Below are positions 18,115 through 27,181 of a stretch of DNA of 48,728 nt, in pieces. Position numbers and translations under genes: made by a program. Below the pieces are notes generated by a model. That model saw only the letters and a list, made by a program, of their open reading frames with translations, ran no database searches and was not told the origin of the DNA. Numbering within the stretch: position 1 is the first letter of the stretch; each line of letters opens with the position of its first letter. Origin of the DNA: an uncultured Collinsella sp. (lineage in GTDB: Bacteria > Actinomycetota > Coriobacteriia > Coriobacteriales > Coriobacteriaceae); NCBI GenBank assembly GCA_958438955.1, contig CAUBTS010000003.1, positions 1 to 48,728 on the forward strand, written 5' to 3'.

Positions 18115-18668
18115 TGGCTGAGTTCCCGAGTGTTACCGTCGATCTTTCCGAGCAGCTCGAGTTTCCTGGAGATTCGTATCCGCTGACCGGTAAGGTCGAT
18201 GTCGCCACCTACACGGTGGGCGAGAAGGAGTACCAGCTACAGGACGGCATCGACTACGACGTTGTCTTTACCAATGCCGGTACCGGTGTCTTGCTCACGG
18301 GCATGGTTCGCGCGCACGCCACCGGCGAGTGCGACCGTTGCCTGGGGCCCGCCTCGTTTGATATCGCCGGCGAGATCGAGGAGTTCTACCTCTTTGAGGA
18401 GCCCGAGGATCCCGAGGCCTACGAGGATGGCTACGAGCTCCTGGGTGAGGACCGCATTGTCGATCTGGGCGAGCCCATCAATGACGCGGTCGTTATGGAC
18501 ACGCCGTTTGTGGTGCTCTGCAAGCCTGATTGCCGCGGTCTGTGTCCCACCTGCGGTTGTAATCTCAACGTCGAGCAATGCGATTGCGCCGCCCAGGCAG
18601 AGGCAGAATGGGCCGCTGCCACGGAAAATCCATTTGCAGCATTGAAGAATCTCAAGCTTGATGAGTAA
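18114..18668 (+). CDS. yceD: YceD family (DUF177) protein
   Basis: This 184-residue protein belongs to the YceD/DUF177 family almost always found directly before rpmF, as here. The N-terminal half is a beta-rich domain with the CDRCLG motif (about residue 73). The C-terminal part holds the family's cysteine cluster (CKPDCRGLCPTCGCNLN, then CDC), which probably binds zinc. YceD has been linked to 23S rRNA accumulation in bacteria, but the mechanism is not settled. The ATG overlaps the stop of the preceding gene. Confidence 0.9.
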   Translation: MAEFPSVTVDLSEQLEFPGDSYPLTGKVDVATYTVGEKEYQLQDGIDYDVVFTNAGTGVLLTGMVRAHATGECDRCLGPASFDIAGEIEEFYLFEEPEDPEAYEDGYELLGEDRIVDLGEPINDAVVMDTPFVVLCKPDCRGLCPTCGCNLNVEQCDCAAQAEAEWAAATENPFAALKNLKLDE

Positions 18669-18676
18669 AACTGTGG

Positions 18677-18682
18677 TAGTAT
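18677..18682 (+). promoter_or_regulatory. Possible -10 element before rpmF
   Basis: TAGTAT preceded by TGTGG lies between yceD and rpmF, about 50 bp before the rpmF start. No convincing -35 box is visible. It would give rpmF expression independent of yceD. Confidence 0.35.
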
Positions 18683-18732
18683 CGCTACTTGCGCGTAATC
18701 GCCACATTGGATAGTTCATAAGGAAGGTCACT

Positions 18733-18912
18733 ATGCCCGTACCTAAACAAAAGCAGGGTCGTATCCGCACTCACACCCGTCGTTCCGCCAACATGAAGAT
18801 CTCGGCTGCGGCTCAGTCCACGTGCCCCCGTTGCGGCGCTGTCAAGCTTCCGCACCACGTGTGCCCCAGCTGCGGTTTCTACAAGGACCGCGAGGCTATC
18901 GTTACCGAGTAA
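18733..18912 (+). CDS. rpmF: 50S ribosomal protein bL32
   Basis: A 59-residue basic protein starting MPVPKQKQGRIRTHTRR with the zinc-ribbon cysteines CPRCG and CPSCG, which is the zinc-binding (C+) form of L32. It is part of the large ribosomal subunit near the peptidyl-transferase centre. AAGGAAGGT lies 5-6 nt upstream of the ATG. It follows yceD and precedes plsX, the standard arrangement. The C+ form implies that zinc limitation could affect it, but no second (C-) copy is in this window. Confidence 0.97.
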   Translation: MPVPKQKQGRIRTHTRRSANMKISAAAQSTCPRCGAVKLPHHVCPSCGFYKDREAIVTE

Positions 18913-18915
18913 CGG

Positions 18916-18982
18916 TATACTCTGGATGCGATGCCGTTCCAAATGGAACCACAATGGCCGGCTCAATGAGTCGGCCATTTTT
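18916..18982 (+). promoter_or_regulatory. TATACT element and terminator-like hairpin between rpmF and plsX
   Basis: TATACT (18916-18921) is a good -10 match but has no clear -35. Downstream, AATGGCCG (18953-18960) pairs with CGGCCATT (18972-18979) and is followed by TTTTT; the loop itself can pair (CTC/GAG). A small GTTCC/GGAAC hairpin precedes it. The hairpin probably ends the rpmF transcript. If the -10 is used, the hairpin lies in the plsX leader and could attenuate it. Confidence 0.6.
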
Positions 18983-18999
18983 GTATAAGGAGCATGTAT

Positions 19000-20019
19000 A
19001 TGAGTAACGTTCGCGTTTGTGTAGACGTTGTGGGCGGAGACGAGAAACCTCAGGTTGTTCTCGATGGTATCGAGGCTGCACTTGCCGCCGATCCCGATAT
19101 CGAGGTCTTGGCAGCTGGCCCCGCCGAAATCGTCAATCCCTTTGCCGCTTCCCATGCACGTGTTGAGGCCCTTGAGGCACCTGACGTTATCGCCATGGAT
19201 GACGATCCCATTCGCGCCGTGATGACCAAACGCAAGTCGTCGATCGTGCTGTCGTGTCGCGCCATCAAGAAGGGTAATGCGGACGCGTTCTTCTCTGCCG
19301 GCTCCACCGGCGCCATGACCGCCGCCGCCACCGCCTATGTGACGCCGTTTAGGTATCAGGCCGAAGGCAAGAAGCAGCCGGTGCGCCCCTGTCTGACCAA
19401 TGCGCTGCCCAATCGCGCCGGCGGTCTGACGGTGCTGTGCGATATGGGCGCCAACCCCGATGTCGAGGTTGACGATATGGTACGTTTTGCCCAGATGGGT
19501 AGCGCCTATGCCTGCGTCGTCCTGGGCATCGAGCATCCCCGCGTGGGCCTGCTTGCCAACGGCACCGAGGACGAGAAGGGCTCCAACTTTACCAAGGCCT
19601 GCTTCCCGGCCATGAAAGCCGCCGTTCCCGGCTTTGTTGGTAACTGCGAGGGAACGGACATCACCTCAGGTAACTTCGATGTCGTCGTTGCCGATGGCAT
19701 GTCGGGCAATATTGCGCTCAAGGCCACCGAGGGCGCTGCCAAGTTTTTACTGCAGGAGCTCAAGGGCGCCTTTATGTCTTCGCTCGGCACCAAGATTGCC
19801 GCGCTGCTCATCAAAAAGCAGATGCGCGAGATTAAAGCCAAGCTTTCGGGCGACGCCAAGGGCGGCGCGATTCTTTTGGGCCTGCGCGGCGTGGTCCTGA
19901 TCGGCCATGGCGCCACCTCGGTCGAGGCTGTTAGAAACGGTACGCTCGCGGCGGCCGAAGCCGTGCGCGCCGGGCTGGTCGAGAATGTCGCCAACTCTAT
20001 GGACGGTATCGTTTTATAA
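19000..20019 (+). CDS. plsX: Phosphate acyltransferase PlsX
   Basis: PlsX makes acyl-phosphate from acyl-ACP, the first step of phosphatidic acid synthesis in most Gram-positives. The 339-residue protein has the family motifs: VDVVGGDEKP at the N-terminus (the usual form is DAMGGD), FFSAGSTGAM, CDMGANPDV and FDVVVADGMSGNIALKATEG. The start is the ATG at 19000, 7 nt after AAGGAG; another in-frame ATG at 18994 is too close to that site. It is followed by acpP, whose product supplies its substrate carrier. Confidence 0.93.
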   Translation: MSNVRVCVDVVGGDEKPQVVLDGIEAALAADPDIEVLAAGPAEIVNPFAASHARVEALEAPDVIAMDDDPIRAVMTKRKSSIVLSCRAIKKGNADAFFSAGSTGAMTAAATAYVTPFRYQAEGKKQPVRPCLTNALPNRAGGLTVLCDMGANPDVEVDDMVRFAQMGSAYACVVLGIEHPRVGLLANGTEDEKGSNFTKACFPAMKAAVPGFVGNCEGTDITSGNFDVVVADGMSGNIALKATEGAAKFLLQELKGAFMSSLGTKIAALLIKKQMREIKAKLSGDAKGGAILLGLRGVVLIGHGATSVEAVRNGTLAAAEAVRAGLVENVANSMDGIVL

Positions 20020-20086
20020 GAGCGAGTAAGAGTGCTGTTATGTGCTTCGCGGCGCACGTCGTGGGGTAGAATCAGAACCGTGTCTT

Positions 20087-20106
20087 GGTACCGCCCGGGC
20101 GGTACC
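20087..20106. promoter_or_regulatory. Perfect 20-bp palindrome upstream of acpP
   Basis: GGTACCGCCCGGGCGGTACC is its own reverse complement, 37 bp before the acpP start and after a TAGAAT element (20067-20072). With no loop and only a weak T stretch after it, it fits an operator better than a terminator. The rest of the 124-bp plsX-acpP gap shows nothing else I recognise. Confidence 0.5.
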
Positions 20107-20143
20107 ATTCTTTTGGTATTCATGCACTATGAGAGGAAGCGCT

Positions 20144-20386
20144 ATGGACCGCTCCGAAATCTTCGACAAGATCGCCGAGGTCGCTGCTGACGTTCTAGGC
20201 GTCGATGTTGCCGAAATTAGCGATGAGACCACCTTTGACGACCTCGATGCCAACTCGCTCGAGCGCCTGCAGCTGGTTACGGCTATCGAGGACGAGTTCA
20301 ACCTCGAGATCGATGACGAGACTCTGCTCTCGCTTAACTCTGTCGCCGACGCCGTCGACGCGATCGAAAACGCCAGGGAGGCCTAG
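20144..20386 (+). CDS. acpP: Acyl carrier protein
   Basis: An 80-residue, very acidic helical protein with the phosphopantetheine attachment site LDANSLERLQL; Ser is the modified residue (about Ser40). The residue before it is Asn, where Asp is most common; the family signature allows this. ACP carries growing acyl chains in type II fatty acid synthesis and feeds PlsX upstream. GAGAGGA lies 6 nt before the ATG. The gene ends 3 bp before the rnc start. Confidence 0.95.
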   Translation: MDRSEIFDKIAEVAADVLGVDVAEISDETTFDDLDANSLERLQLVTAIEDEFNLEIDDETLLSLNSVADAVDAIENAREA

Positions 20387-20389
20387 GTC

Positions 20390-21115
20390 TTGGCTTTGTC
20401 TGAACGTCTTATGCGCGCCCAGGAAATCCTGGGCCACGAGTTCAATAATAAGGTGCTGCTGCGCGCGGCGCTTACGCATCCCTCGGCAGTCGAGGGCCAG
20501 CCGGTTTCTGCCAGCTATGAGCGCCTTGAGTTCTTGGGCGATTCCATTTTGGGCGCTGTGGTCGCACGCTCCCTGTTTGAGTCCTATCCGGAGTTTGACG
20601 AGGGCAAGCTCACGCGCCTGAAGGTGTCGCTTGTCTCGGGCGCTACGCTATCCGAGGTTTCTCACGAGCTGGGCATCGACGACATCATCATCTTTGGTGC
20701 CTCCGAGACCGGTACCGGTGCGCGCGGCCTGCATTCGGCCCTTGAGAACGTCTATGAGTCGCTCGTGGGCGCGCTGTACCTGGATGCCGGCTGGGACGTT
20801 GCGGCGGAGTTCATTCACCGTACGCTTAAGCCGCATTTGGCTTCCGAGCGTGCCGAACACCCTGCGAACCCCAAGTCGTTTTTGCAGGAGTGCGTGCAGG
20901 CCGACGGCCACGAGCCTCCGGCGTATAAGCTGGTTGGTTCCGAGGGTCCGGCGCATGCGCCCACCTTTACCGCCGTGGTGTTGATCGATGGCATTCGCCA
21001 GGGTCGCGGCACCGGTTCCTCAAAGAAGGAAGCCGAGGGGGCCGCCGCACTCGAAGCGCTCGACCGCATGGGTTACACCACCAACGGCGTGATTCTGAAC
21101 AAGAAGCACGTGTAA
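20390..21115 (+). CDS. rnc: Ribonuclease III
   Basis: RNase III cleaves double-stranded RNA in rRNA and mRNA processing. The 241-residue protein has the catalytic signature ERLEFLGDSILG, the second acidic motif NVYESLVGALYLDAG, and a C-terminal double-stranded-RNA-binding domain (about 165-235: SFLQECVQADG, then GTGSSKKEAEGAAALEAL). The start is a TTG at 20390, three bases after the acpP stop, with AGGGAGG inside the end of acpP. The order plsX-acpP-rnc-smc-ftsY-ffh is typical of Gram-positive bacteria. Confidence 0.95.
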   Translation: MALSERLMRAQEILGHEFNNKVLLRAALTHPSAVEGQPVSASYERLEFLGDSILGAVVARSLFESYPEFDEGKLTRLKVSLVSGATLSEVSHELGIDDIIIFGASETGTGARGLHSALENVYESLVGALYLDAGWDVAAEFIHRTLKPHLASERAEHPANPKSFLQECVQADGHEPPAYKLVGSEGPAHAPTFTAVVLIDGIRQGRGTGSSKKEAEGAAALEALDRMGYTTNGVILNKKHV

Positions 21116-21125
21116 GCGAGGAACC

Positions 21126-24100
21126 GTGTATCTCAAGTCCCTCACGCTCAAAGGGTTCAAGTCGTTTGCCGACCGCGCCCATATGACGTTTGAGCCGGGC
21201 CTGACCGTCATCGTCGGTCCCAACGGCTCGGGAAAATCGAACATCTCCGACTCGATTCTGTGGGTCCTGGGCGAGCAGAGCGCCAAGCAGCTGCGCGGCC
21301 AGGCCATGGAGGATGTCATCTTCTCGGGCTCGTCAGCGCGCAAGCCGGTGGGTGTCGCCGAGGTCACGCTGGTGCTCGATAACTCGGACCATATGCTGCC
21401 CGTCGATTTTGACGAGGTCGCCATCACCCGTCGCATGTATCGCTCGGGCGAAAGCGAGTACCTCATCAACTCGAGTCCGTGCCGCCTGATGGACATTCAG
21501 GACATCTTGCACGATTCGGGCCTGGGCAAGGATACGCATTCCATCATCAGCCAGGGCAAGCTCGACGCCATTTTGCAGAGCCGCCCCGAGGAGCGCCGCG
21601 CCCTTATCGAGGAGGCCGCCGGCATCTCCAAGCACAAGCGTCGCAAGGAGCGTGCACTCAAAAAAATTAAGTCGATGGACGAGCACCTGACGCGTGCCCG
21701 CGACATCAATAAGGAAATCGCCCGTCAGCTGCGACCGTTGGAGCGTCAGGTCGATCGCGCGCGCAAGTACAAAGAGCTGTCCTCGCGCGCGAACGAGCTT
21801 ACGCAGATGCTGGCCGTCGACGAGCTGCGTTCGCTGCAGTCGCAGTGGAACGACCTGGAGAGCCGCTCCAAAGAGGGCGCGGCCGAGCTTGAGCTTGCGC
21901 AGTACCGCTTGGACGAAAAGGAGCGCGAGCTCGAGAAGCTTCAGGTCATGCTCGAGGAAAAGGGCCTGTTTGTGGGCGACCTAGGCGAGCAGCGCCGTCA
22001 TATGCAAGATGTGGTCGGCCGCATTAACTCCGACATGCGCCTGCTCGAGGAAAAGGGCCACAACATGGTGTCGCGCCTGTCTGACATGCGCGGACAGATT
22101 TCGAGCTCCGAGCATCAGCGACGTCGCGTGGTCGAGGAGCTCGAGGACGCGCGCGCCCAGCTTGAGGAAGTGACCGGCGCGCACATGCAGGCCCAGGACG
22201 ACGTTGACGCCGCCGGTCCTGCCGCCGCTGAGCTCCACGAGCGTCGCGTGGCGCTCGACAATCAGATTTCGCAGCTCACGCGCGAGCAACGCGATGTGCA
22301 GCGCGTGGCCGATAATGCCGCGCTCGAGCTCGCCAAGGTGAAGGATTCCTTGAGCAATGCCGAGGTCGAGGACAACATGTATGCCTCGCGCCTGGAGCAG
22401 ATTGACGAGCAGCTCGAGGAGGTCACGGCTTCGCTCGAGAGCCGTCGCGACCGCGCCGAGGAGCTTGAGGGCGCTCTTGAGGAAGCGCGCCAGGCTCAGG
22501 TCGATGCGCGTGAGGCCACCGAGGCGGCACGCGCGGCCCTGAAGGACCTGCGTGCCCGCGAGAGCGAGGCGCGCAACAAGTTATCCGAGGTGCGCTCGGA
22601 GCTTGCCAGCCAAAAGAAACTCGATGCCCGCATGGCCGACAGCTCGCCGCTGGTGAGCCGTCTGGTGGGTGCGCTTGGCGATGATGTCTCGGGTCGTCTG
22701 GGCGACGTGCTCGAGGCCCCGCGCGAGCTTGAGGGCTTGGTTGAGCAATTGCTCGCCGGCGATATCGATGCACTGCTGTTCGACGATACGTCTGCGCTTG
22801 AGCGTGCCGGTCGTGCCGCTCTGGACCAGAAGAAGGCCTCGGGTGAGGCGCTGCTGATGGCACGCGGCGTGAGCGGCTCTGCTGCCGCCGAGGGCGCTGC
22901 CGGTTCGCGTCTGGTCGATCGCCTTTCCGTGCGTGCCGGTTATGGCCCGATTGTCGAGGCGCTGCTCGGCGGCTATTACGTGGTCGATGACTTGGTTGCC
23001 GCGCTGGCCGCGCCTGTCGTTGACGGTGTGACCTACGTGACTCCCGATGGCGCTCGCGTAAGCTGCGGCGGCCTGGTGCGCGTGGGCCTCGATGCCGGCG
23101 AGGCGTCGGGTGCTCTGGAGCGTAAGCGTCGCATTCGCGAGCTGGAGGGGCTTGAGCCCGATTTGGCCGCTGTGTTTGAGCATGTGTCGGATCAGGTCGT
23201 CGAGGCCAATGCGGCCGTTGAGGAAGCGCGTGCCGCTGAGGGCGATGCCGCCGGTGAGATTGCCCGTCTTGAGGGCGAGCGCCGCTCGCTGCTTTCCGAG
23301 ATCGGCCGCTTGGGGCAAAGCGCCAAAAATGCCGAGGTCGAGCGCGTGCGCATCTCCAAGCGCCGCGAGCAGGCCTCCGAAGCCGTTCGCGCTGCGCGCC
23401 CGCGCGTTGACGAGCTCACCCGTTCGCGTGACGAGGCCCGCGCGCAGGCAAGCGATCTGGGCTTGCAGATTGCCGAGGCCAACGACGAACTCGACCGCGT
23501 TCGCCGTGACGATTCCGAGGCTGCCGGCAAGCTCGCCGACGCCAAGGTTCGCCTAGCCCAGACGAGCGAACGCCTGCGTTCGCTGAAGGGCCGCGTGCCC
23601 GACCTGGAGCATCGTCTTGAGGGCATCGACCGTCGTATCCGCGGAACACGCCAGGCCTCGCGCTCGCTCGAGCTGCTGCGCCTGCGCGTCGACCCCATGC
23701 ACGAACGCTATTCTGCCCTGTTGGAACGCGCGTCGGATTGGGCAACGCGCCTGCGTGACCAGGCCTCTCTGGAGGAGGCGGACTCCGCTTCGCTCAAGAA
23801 GACCATCGAGGATGCCAAGGCAGAGGTTGCCCGTGCTAAGGAGCGAGTCGATACCGCCTCCGCCACGCAAAACGAGTTCAAGGTCGCGCGTGGCAAGCTT
23901 GAGGTGCAGGTCGAGGCTGCCATCAAGGCCATTACCGCCGATGGCACGACGGTGCTCGAGGAAGCGCTCATGCTTCCGGCGCCCACGGACCGCGATGCCG
24001 CCGAGCGCGAACTCAACCAGCTTGTGCGCCAGATCAACAACCTTGGTCCCGTTAACCAAGTTGCCATGGAGGAGTACGAGCAGCTCAAGCGCCGCGCCGA

Positions 24101-24662
24101 CTACATCGAGGAGCAGCTGGCCGATCTGGAGAGCGCACGCAAGGCGCTCACCAAGATCACGGTGGCCATTGATCGCAAGATGCGGAAGGCCTTCCTGGTG
24201 ACGTTTGAGAAGGTCGACGCGAACTTCCGCGAGATCTTCGCTATGCTCTTCCCGGGCGGCCAGGCTCATCTGGAGATGACCGATCCCGAGCATCCTGCCG
24301 AGACGGGTATCGAGGTCGTGGCGCAGCCGCGCGGCAAGCGCATCACCAAGATGATGCTCATGTCGGGCGGCGAGAAGAGCCTGACGGCGCTCGCCCTCCT
24401 CTTTGCTGTGTACCGCACGCGCACGGTGCCGTTCTATGTGCTGGACGAGGTCGAGGCGGCACTCGATGACGCCAACCTGTCCAAGCTCATCGGCGCGCTC
24501 GATGTGTTGCGTTCCGATACGCAGCTCTTGGTCATTTCGCATCAGCGCCGTACTATGGAGGACGCTGACGTCCTCTATGGCGTCTCGATGCAAGCCGATG
24601 GCGTCAGTCGCGTCGTCTCGCAAAAACTCGATCGCGAAACCGGAAAGGTCGTGAATGCATAA
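21126..24662 (+). CDS. smc: Chromosome segregation protein SMC
   Basis: The 1178-residue SMC ATPase condenses and helps segregate the chromosome as a dimer with ScpA/ScpB. It has an N-terminal ATPase half with Walker A GPNGSGKSNISDSIL (about 32-46), a coiled coil, a hinge domain in the middle (about 500-680), the return coiled coil, and the C-terminal half with signature LMSGGEKSLTALALL and Walker B FYVLDEVEAALDDAN. The length is typical. Translation starts at a GTG (21126) after GAGGA. Its TAA overlaps the ftsY start. Confidence 0.97.
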   Translation: MYLKSLTLKGFKSFADRAHMTFEPGLTVIVGPNGSGKSNISDSILWVLGEQSAKQLRGQAMEDVIFSGSSARKPVGVAEVTLVLDNSDHMLPVDFDEVAITRRMYRSGESEYLINSSPCRLMDIQDILHDSGLGKDTHSIISQGKLDAILQSRPEERRALIEEAAGISKHKRRKERALKKIKSMDEHLTRARDINKEIARQLRPLERQVDRARKYKELSSRANELTQMLAVDELRSLQSQWNDLESRSKEGAAELELAQYRLDEKERELEKLQVMLEEKGLFVGDLGEQRRHMQDVVGRINSDMRLLEEKGHNMVSRLSDMRGQISSSEHQRRRVVEELEDARAQLEEVTGAHMQAQDDVDAAGPAAAELHERRVALDNQISQLTREQRDVQRVADNAALELAKVKDSLSNAEVEDNMYASRLEQIDEQLEEVTASLESRRDRAEELEGALEEARQAQVDAREATEAARAALKDLRARESEARNKLSEVRSELASQKKLDARMADSSPLVSRLVGALGDDVSGRLGDVLEAPRELEGLVEQLLAGDIDALLFDDTSALERAGRAALDQKKASGEALLMARGVSGSAAAEGAAGSRLVDRLSVRAGYGPIVEALLGGYYVVDDLVAALAAPVVDGVTYVTPDGARVSCGGLVRVGLDAGEASGALERKRRIRELEGLEPDLAAVFEHVSDQVVEANAAVEEARAAEGDAAGEIARLEGERRSLLSEIGRLGQSAKNAEVERVRISKRREQASEAVRAARPRVDELTRSRDEARAQASDLGLQIAEANDELDRVRRDDSEAAGKLADAKVRLAQTSERLRSLKGRVPDLEHRLEGIDRRIRGTRQASRSLELLRLRVDPMHERYSALLERASDWATRLRDQASLEEADSASLKKTIEDAKAEVARAKERVDTASATQNEFKVARGKLEVQVEAAIKAITADGTTVLEEALMLPAPTDRDAAERELNQLVRQINNLGPVNQVAMEEYEQLKRRADYIEEQLADLESARKALTKITVAIDRKMRKAFLVTFEKVDANFREIFAMLFPGGQAHLEMTDPEHPAETGIEVVAQPRGKRITKMMLMSGGEKSLTALALLFAVYRTRTVPFYVLDEVEAALDDANLSKLIGALDVLRSDTQLLVISHQRRTMEDADVLYGVSMQADGVSRVVSQKLDRETGKVVNA

Positions 24663-25579
24663 TGGGATTCTTTGACGCTCTCTCGCGCGGACTTGAGCGC
24701 AGCCGCGAGGCCCTCAACGAGGTCTTTTACTTTGGCGGCGAGGTCGACGAGGATTTTTGGGAGGACTTGGAGGACACCCTCGTTATGGGTGACATGGGTG
24801 CCGAGGTCGCCATTCAGGTCTCCGATGACCTGCGCGAAGCCGCGGCCAAGAAGAACCTCAAGACCGCTCCGCAGCTTCGCCGTGCCCTGGCCGAGCAGCT
24901 TGAGCAGCACTTTGTGCCCATCGAGCGCGATCCGTTCTCCGATACGCCGAGCTGCGTGCTGTTTGTGGGCATTAACGGTGCCGGCAAGACCACGACGGTC
25001 GGTAAGATCGCGAGCGCCATGGCCGCCCGCGGCAAGAACGTCGTGATCGGTTCGGCCGATACCTTCCGCGCTGCCGCTATCGAGCAGCTCGATGTGTGGG
25101 GCCAGCGCGCTGGCGTCCCCGTCATCAAGCGCGACCGCGGCTCCGACCCGGCAAGTGTTTGCTACGACGTGCTCGACGAGGCCGACAAGCGCGGCAGCGA
25201 CCTGGTGCTTATCGATACCGCCGGCCGTCTACACACGAGCCCTGAGCTCATGCGCGAGCTTGCCAAGGTGGTCAATGTGACCCGTAAGCGCGCCGCCAAT
25301 ATGGCCGCCGGTCCCATGCCGGTTTCGGTCGTGCTTGTGATCGACGCCGCGACGGGCCAAAACGGTCTGAACCAGGCGCTCGAGTTTAACGAGGCGCTGG
25401 GCCTGGACGGTATTATCATGACTAAGCTCGACGGCACGGCTAAGGGCGGCATCGCCATGGCCGTGGCCGAGAAGCTCAAGCTCCCGATCCTGCGCATCGG
25501 CGTGGGCGAGCAGGTCGATGACCTGCAGGAGTTCAATGCCAAAGATTTCTGCCGCGCCCTGGTGGGCGAGTCCAATTAA
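24662..25579 (+). CDS. ftsY: Signal recognition particle receptor FtsY
   Basis: FtsY is the membrane-side GTPase that receives ribosome-SRP complexes. The 305-residue protein has the N domain (about 1-90), the G domain with GINGAGKTTTVGK, the DTFRAAA loop, DTAGRLHTSPELM and TKLDGTAKGG, and no long acidic N-terminal A domain, as in many Gram-positives. The ATG overlaps the smc stop. It partners Ffh, encoded 10 bp downstream. Confidence 0.96.
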   Translation: MGFFDALSRGLERSREALNEVFYFGGEVDEDFWEDLEDTLVMGDMGAEVAIQVSDDLREAAAKKNLKTAPQLRRALAEQLEQHFVPIERDPFSDTPSCVLFVGINGAGKTTTVGKIASAMAARGKNVVIGSADTFRAAAIEQLDVWGQRAGVPVIKRDRGSDPASVCYDVLDEADKRGSDLVLIDTAGRLHTSPELMRELAKVVNVTRKRAANMAAGPMPVSVVLVIDAATGQNGLNQALEFNEALGLDGIIMTKLDGTAKGGIAMAVAEKLKLPILRIGVGEQVDDLQEFNAKDFCRALVGESN

Positions 25580-25589
25580 GGAGTGACTA

Positions 25590-27065
25590 GTGTTTGATTC
25601 CCTGAGCGATCGCCTCAACGACACATTTGACCGCCTGCGCGGCAAGGGCAAGCTGACCGAGGCCGATATTACTTCGGCCATGCGCGATATTCGCATGGCG
25701 CTGCTCGAGGCCGACGTCAACTTTAAGGTCGTCAAGGAGTTTGTCGCCAAGACTAAGGAGCGCTGCATGACCGCAGAGGTCATGGAGTCGCTCTCTCCGG
25801 CGCAAAACGTCGTCAAGATCGTGCTCGACGAGCTTACCGAGATGCTCGGCTCCACCGAGAGCAAGCTCGTCTTTAGCAACCGTATTCCCAATGTCATCAT
25901 GCTTGTGGGTCTGCAGGGCTCCGGTAAGACCACGGCTGCCGTAAAGCTGGCCTACCTGCTCAAGAAGCAGGGTCGCTCGCCGTTGCTCGCCGCGTGCGAC
26001 GTCTACCGTCCCGCTGCTGCCGACCAGCTGGCCACGCTCGGCGGCGAGATCGGCGTGCCGGTCTTCCGCGGTGACGGCGAGCACCCGGTCGATATCGCCA
26101 AGGGCGCCATCCAGGAGGCCGTCGACCACCTGCGCGATGTGGTCATCGTCGATACCGCCGGACGTCTTCAGATCGATGAGCAGATGATGCAGGAGGCCGT
26201 GGACATCAAGAAGGCCGTCAAGCCCGATCAGGTGCTGATGGTCGTCGATGCCATGACCGGTCAGGATATCGTCAACGTCGTCTCGACCTTCGCCGAGCGC
26301 ACCGACTTTGACGGCGTGATCATCTCTAAGCTCGACGGCGACGCCCGTGGCGGCGGCGCGCTTTCGGTGCGCCAGGTGACCGGCAAGCCCATCAAGTTTG
26401 TGAGCATGGGCGAGAAGCCCGATTCGCTGGAGCCGTTCTACCCCGATCGTATGGCCAAGCGCATTCTGGGTATGGGCGACGTTGTCGGCATTATCGAGAA
26501 GGCCCAGGAGGCGGCCGACGCCGAGCAGCTCGAGGCCGCCGAGCGCATGCTGCGCGAGGGCTTTACCATGAACGACATGCTCGACCAGATGAAGGCCGTC
26601 AAGAAGATGGGCGGCATGAAGGGCATTCTGGGCATGCTCCCCGGTGGCCAGCGTGCGCTTAACCAGATGGGTGGTAACCTGGACGAAGGTATCTTCGATA
26701 AGAACGAGGCCATCATCATGTCGATGACCAAGGAGGAGCGCCTTCGCCCCTCCATCATCAACGGCCAGCGCCGTGCCCGCATTGCCAAGGGCGCCGGCGT
26801 GACCCCCACCGAGGTCAATAGCCTTATGAAGCAGTGGGGCGAGATGAATAAGATGATGGGCCGCATGCGCACGATGGCCAATCAGGCGCAGGCCGGCGGC
26901 AAGAAGGGCAAGAAGGGTAAGAAGGGCAAAAAGATGCGCATGCCTAATATTCCCGGTCTGGATGCCATGGGGCTGGGCGGCATGGGCGGCCTGGGAACGG
27001 GTGGCCCCAAGTCCGATATGGACCTGCTGCGCCAGATGGAAGCGCAGATGCGCAACAAGAAGTAA
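25590..27065 (+). CDS. ffh: Signal recognition particle protein Ffh
   Basis: Ffh binds signal sequences and 4.5S RNA and targets nascent membrane proteins. The 491-residue protein has the NG GTPase domain (GLQGSGKTTAAVKLA, DTAGRLQIDEQMM, SKLDGDARGGGALS) and a C-terminal Met-rich M domain (about 320-430). A highly basic Lys/Gly tract (about 435-450) and a Met/Gly-rich tail follow. Translation starts at a GTG at 25590 with AAGGAG upstream. A strong terminator follows the stop codon. Confidence 0.96.
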   Translation: MFDSLSDRLNDTFDRLRGKGKLTEADITSAMRDIRMALLEADVNFKVVKEFVAKTKERCMTAEVMESLSPAQNVVKIVLDELTEMLGSTESKLVFSNRIPNVIMLVGLQGSGKTTAAVKLAYLLKKQGRSPLLAACDVYRPAAADQLATLGGEIGVPVFRGDGEHPVDIAKGAIQEAVDHLRDVVIVDTAGRLQIDEQMMQEAVDIKKAVKPDQVLMVVDAMTGQDIVNVVSTFAERTDFDGVIISKLDGDARGGGALSVRQVTGKPIKFVSMGEKPDSLEPFYPDRMAKRILGMGDVVGIIEKAQEAADAEQLEAAERMLREGFTMNDMLDQMKAVKKMGGMKGILGMLPGGQRALNQMGGNLDEGIFDKNEAIIMSMTKEERLRPSIINGQRRARIAKGAGVTPTEVNSLMKQWGEMNKMMGRMRTMANQAQAGGKKGKKGKKGKKMRMPNIPGLDAMGLGGMGGLGTGGPKSDMDLLRQMEAQMRNKK

Positions 27066-27085
27066 CGACTAGTTGAGTCGTGTAT

Positions 27086-27125
27086 GGCGAAGGCCGCCTG
27101 GATGGTATTCCAGGCGGCCTTCGCC
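27086..27125. terminator. Long GC-rich hairpin after ffh
   Basis: A perfect 16-bp stem (27086-27101 with 27110-27125) closes an 8-nt loop 20 bp after the ffh stop, between ffh (+) and the convergent DUF134-NifX gene (-). The T content downstream is modest on both strands, but the stem is strong. It probably serves as a terminator for ffh. Confidence 0.8.
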
Positions 27126-27181
27126 GTTTGTTCGCTGGTTGTCGCACGCGTGGAAGCGCGTTCTCGACGAGGTGCTTGCCG

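Noticed and set aside
20250..20280. ACP site Asn-Ser-Leu in place of Asp-Ser-Leu
   Set aside because: The family signature accepts Asn before the modified Ser; no sign of loss of function.
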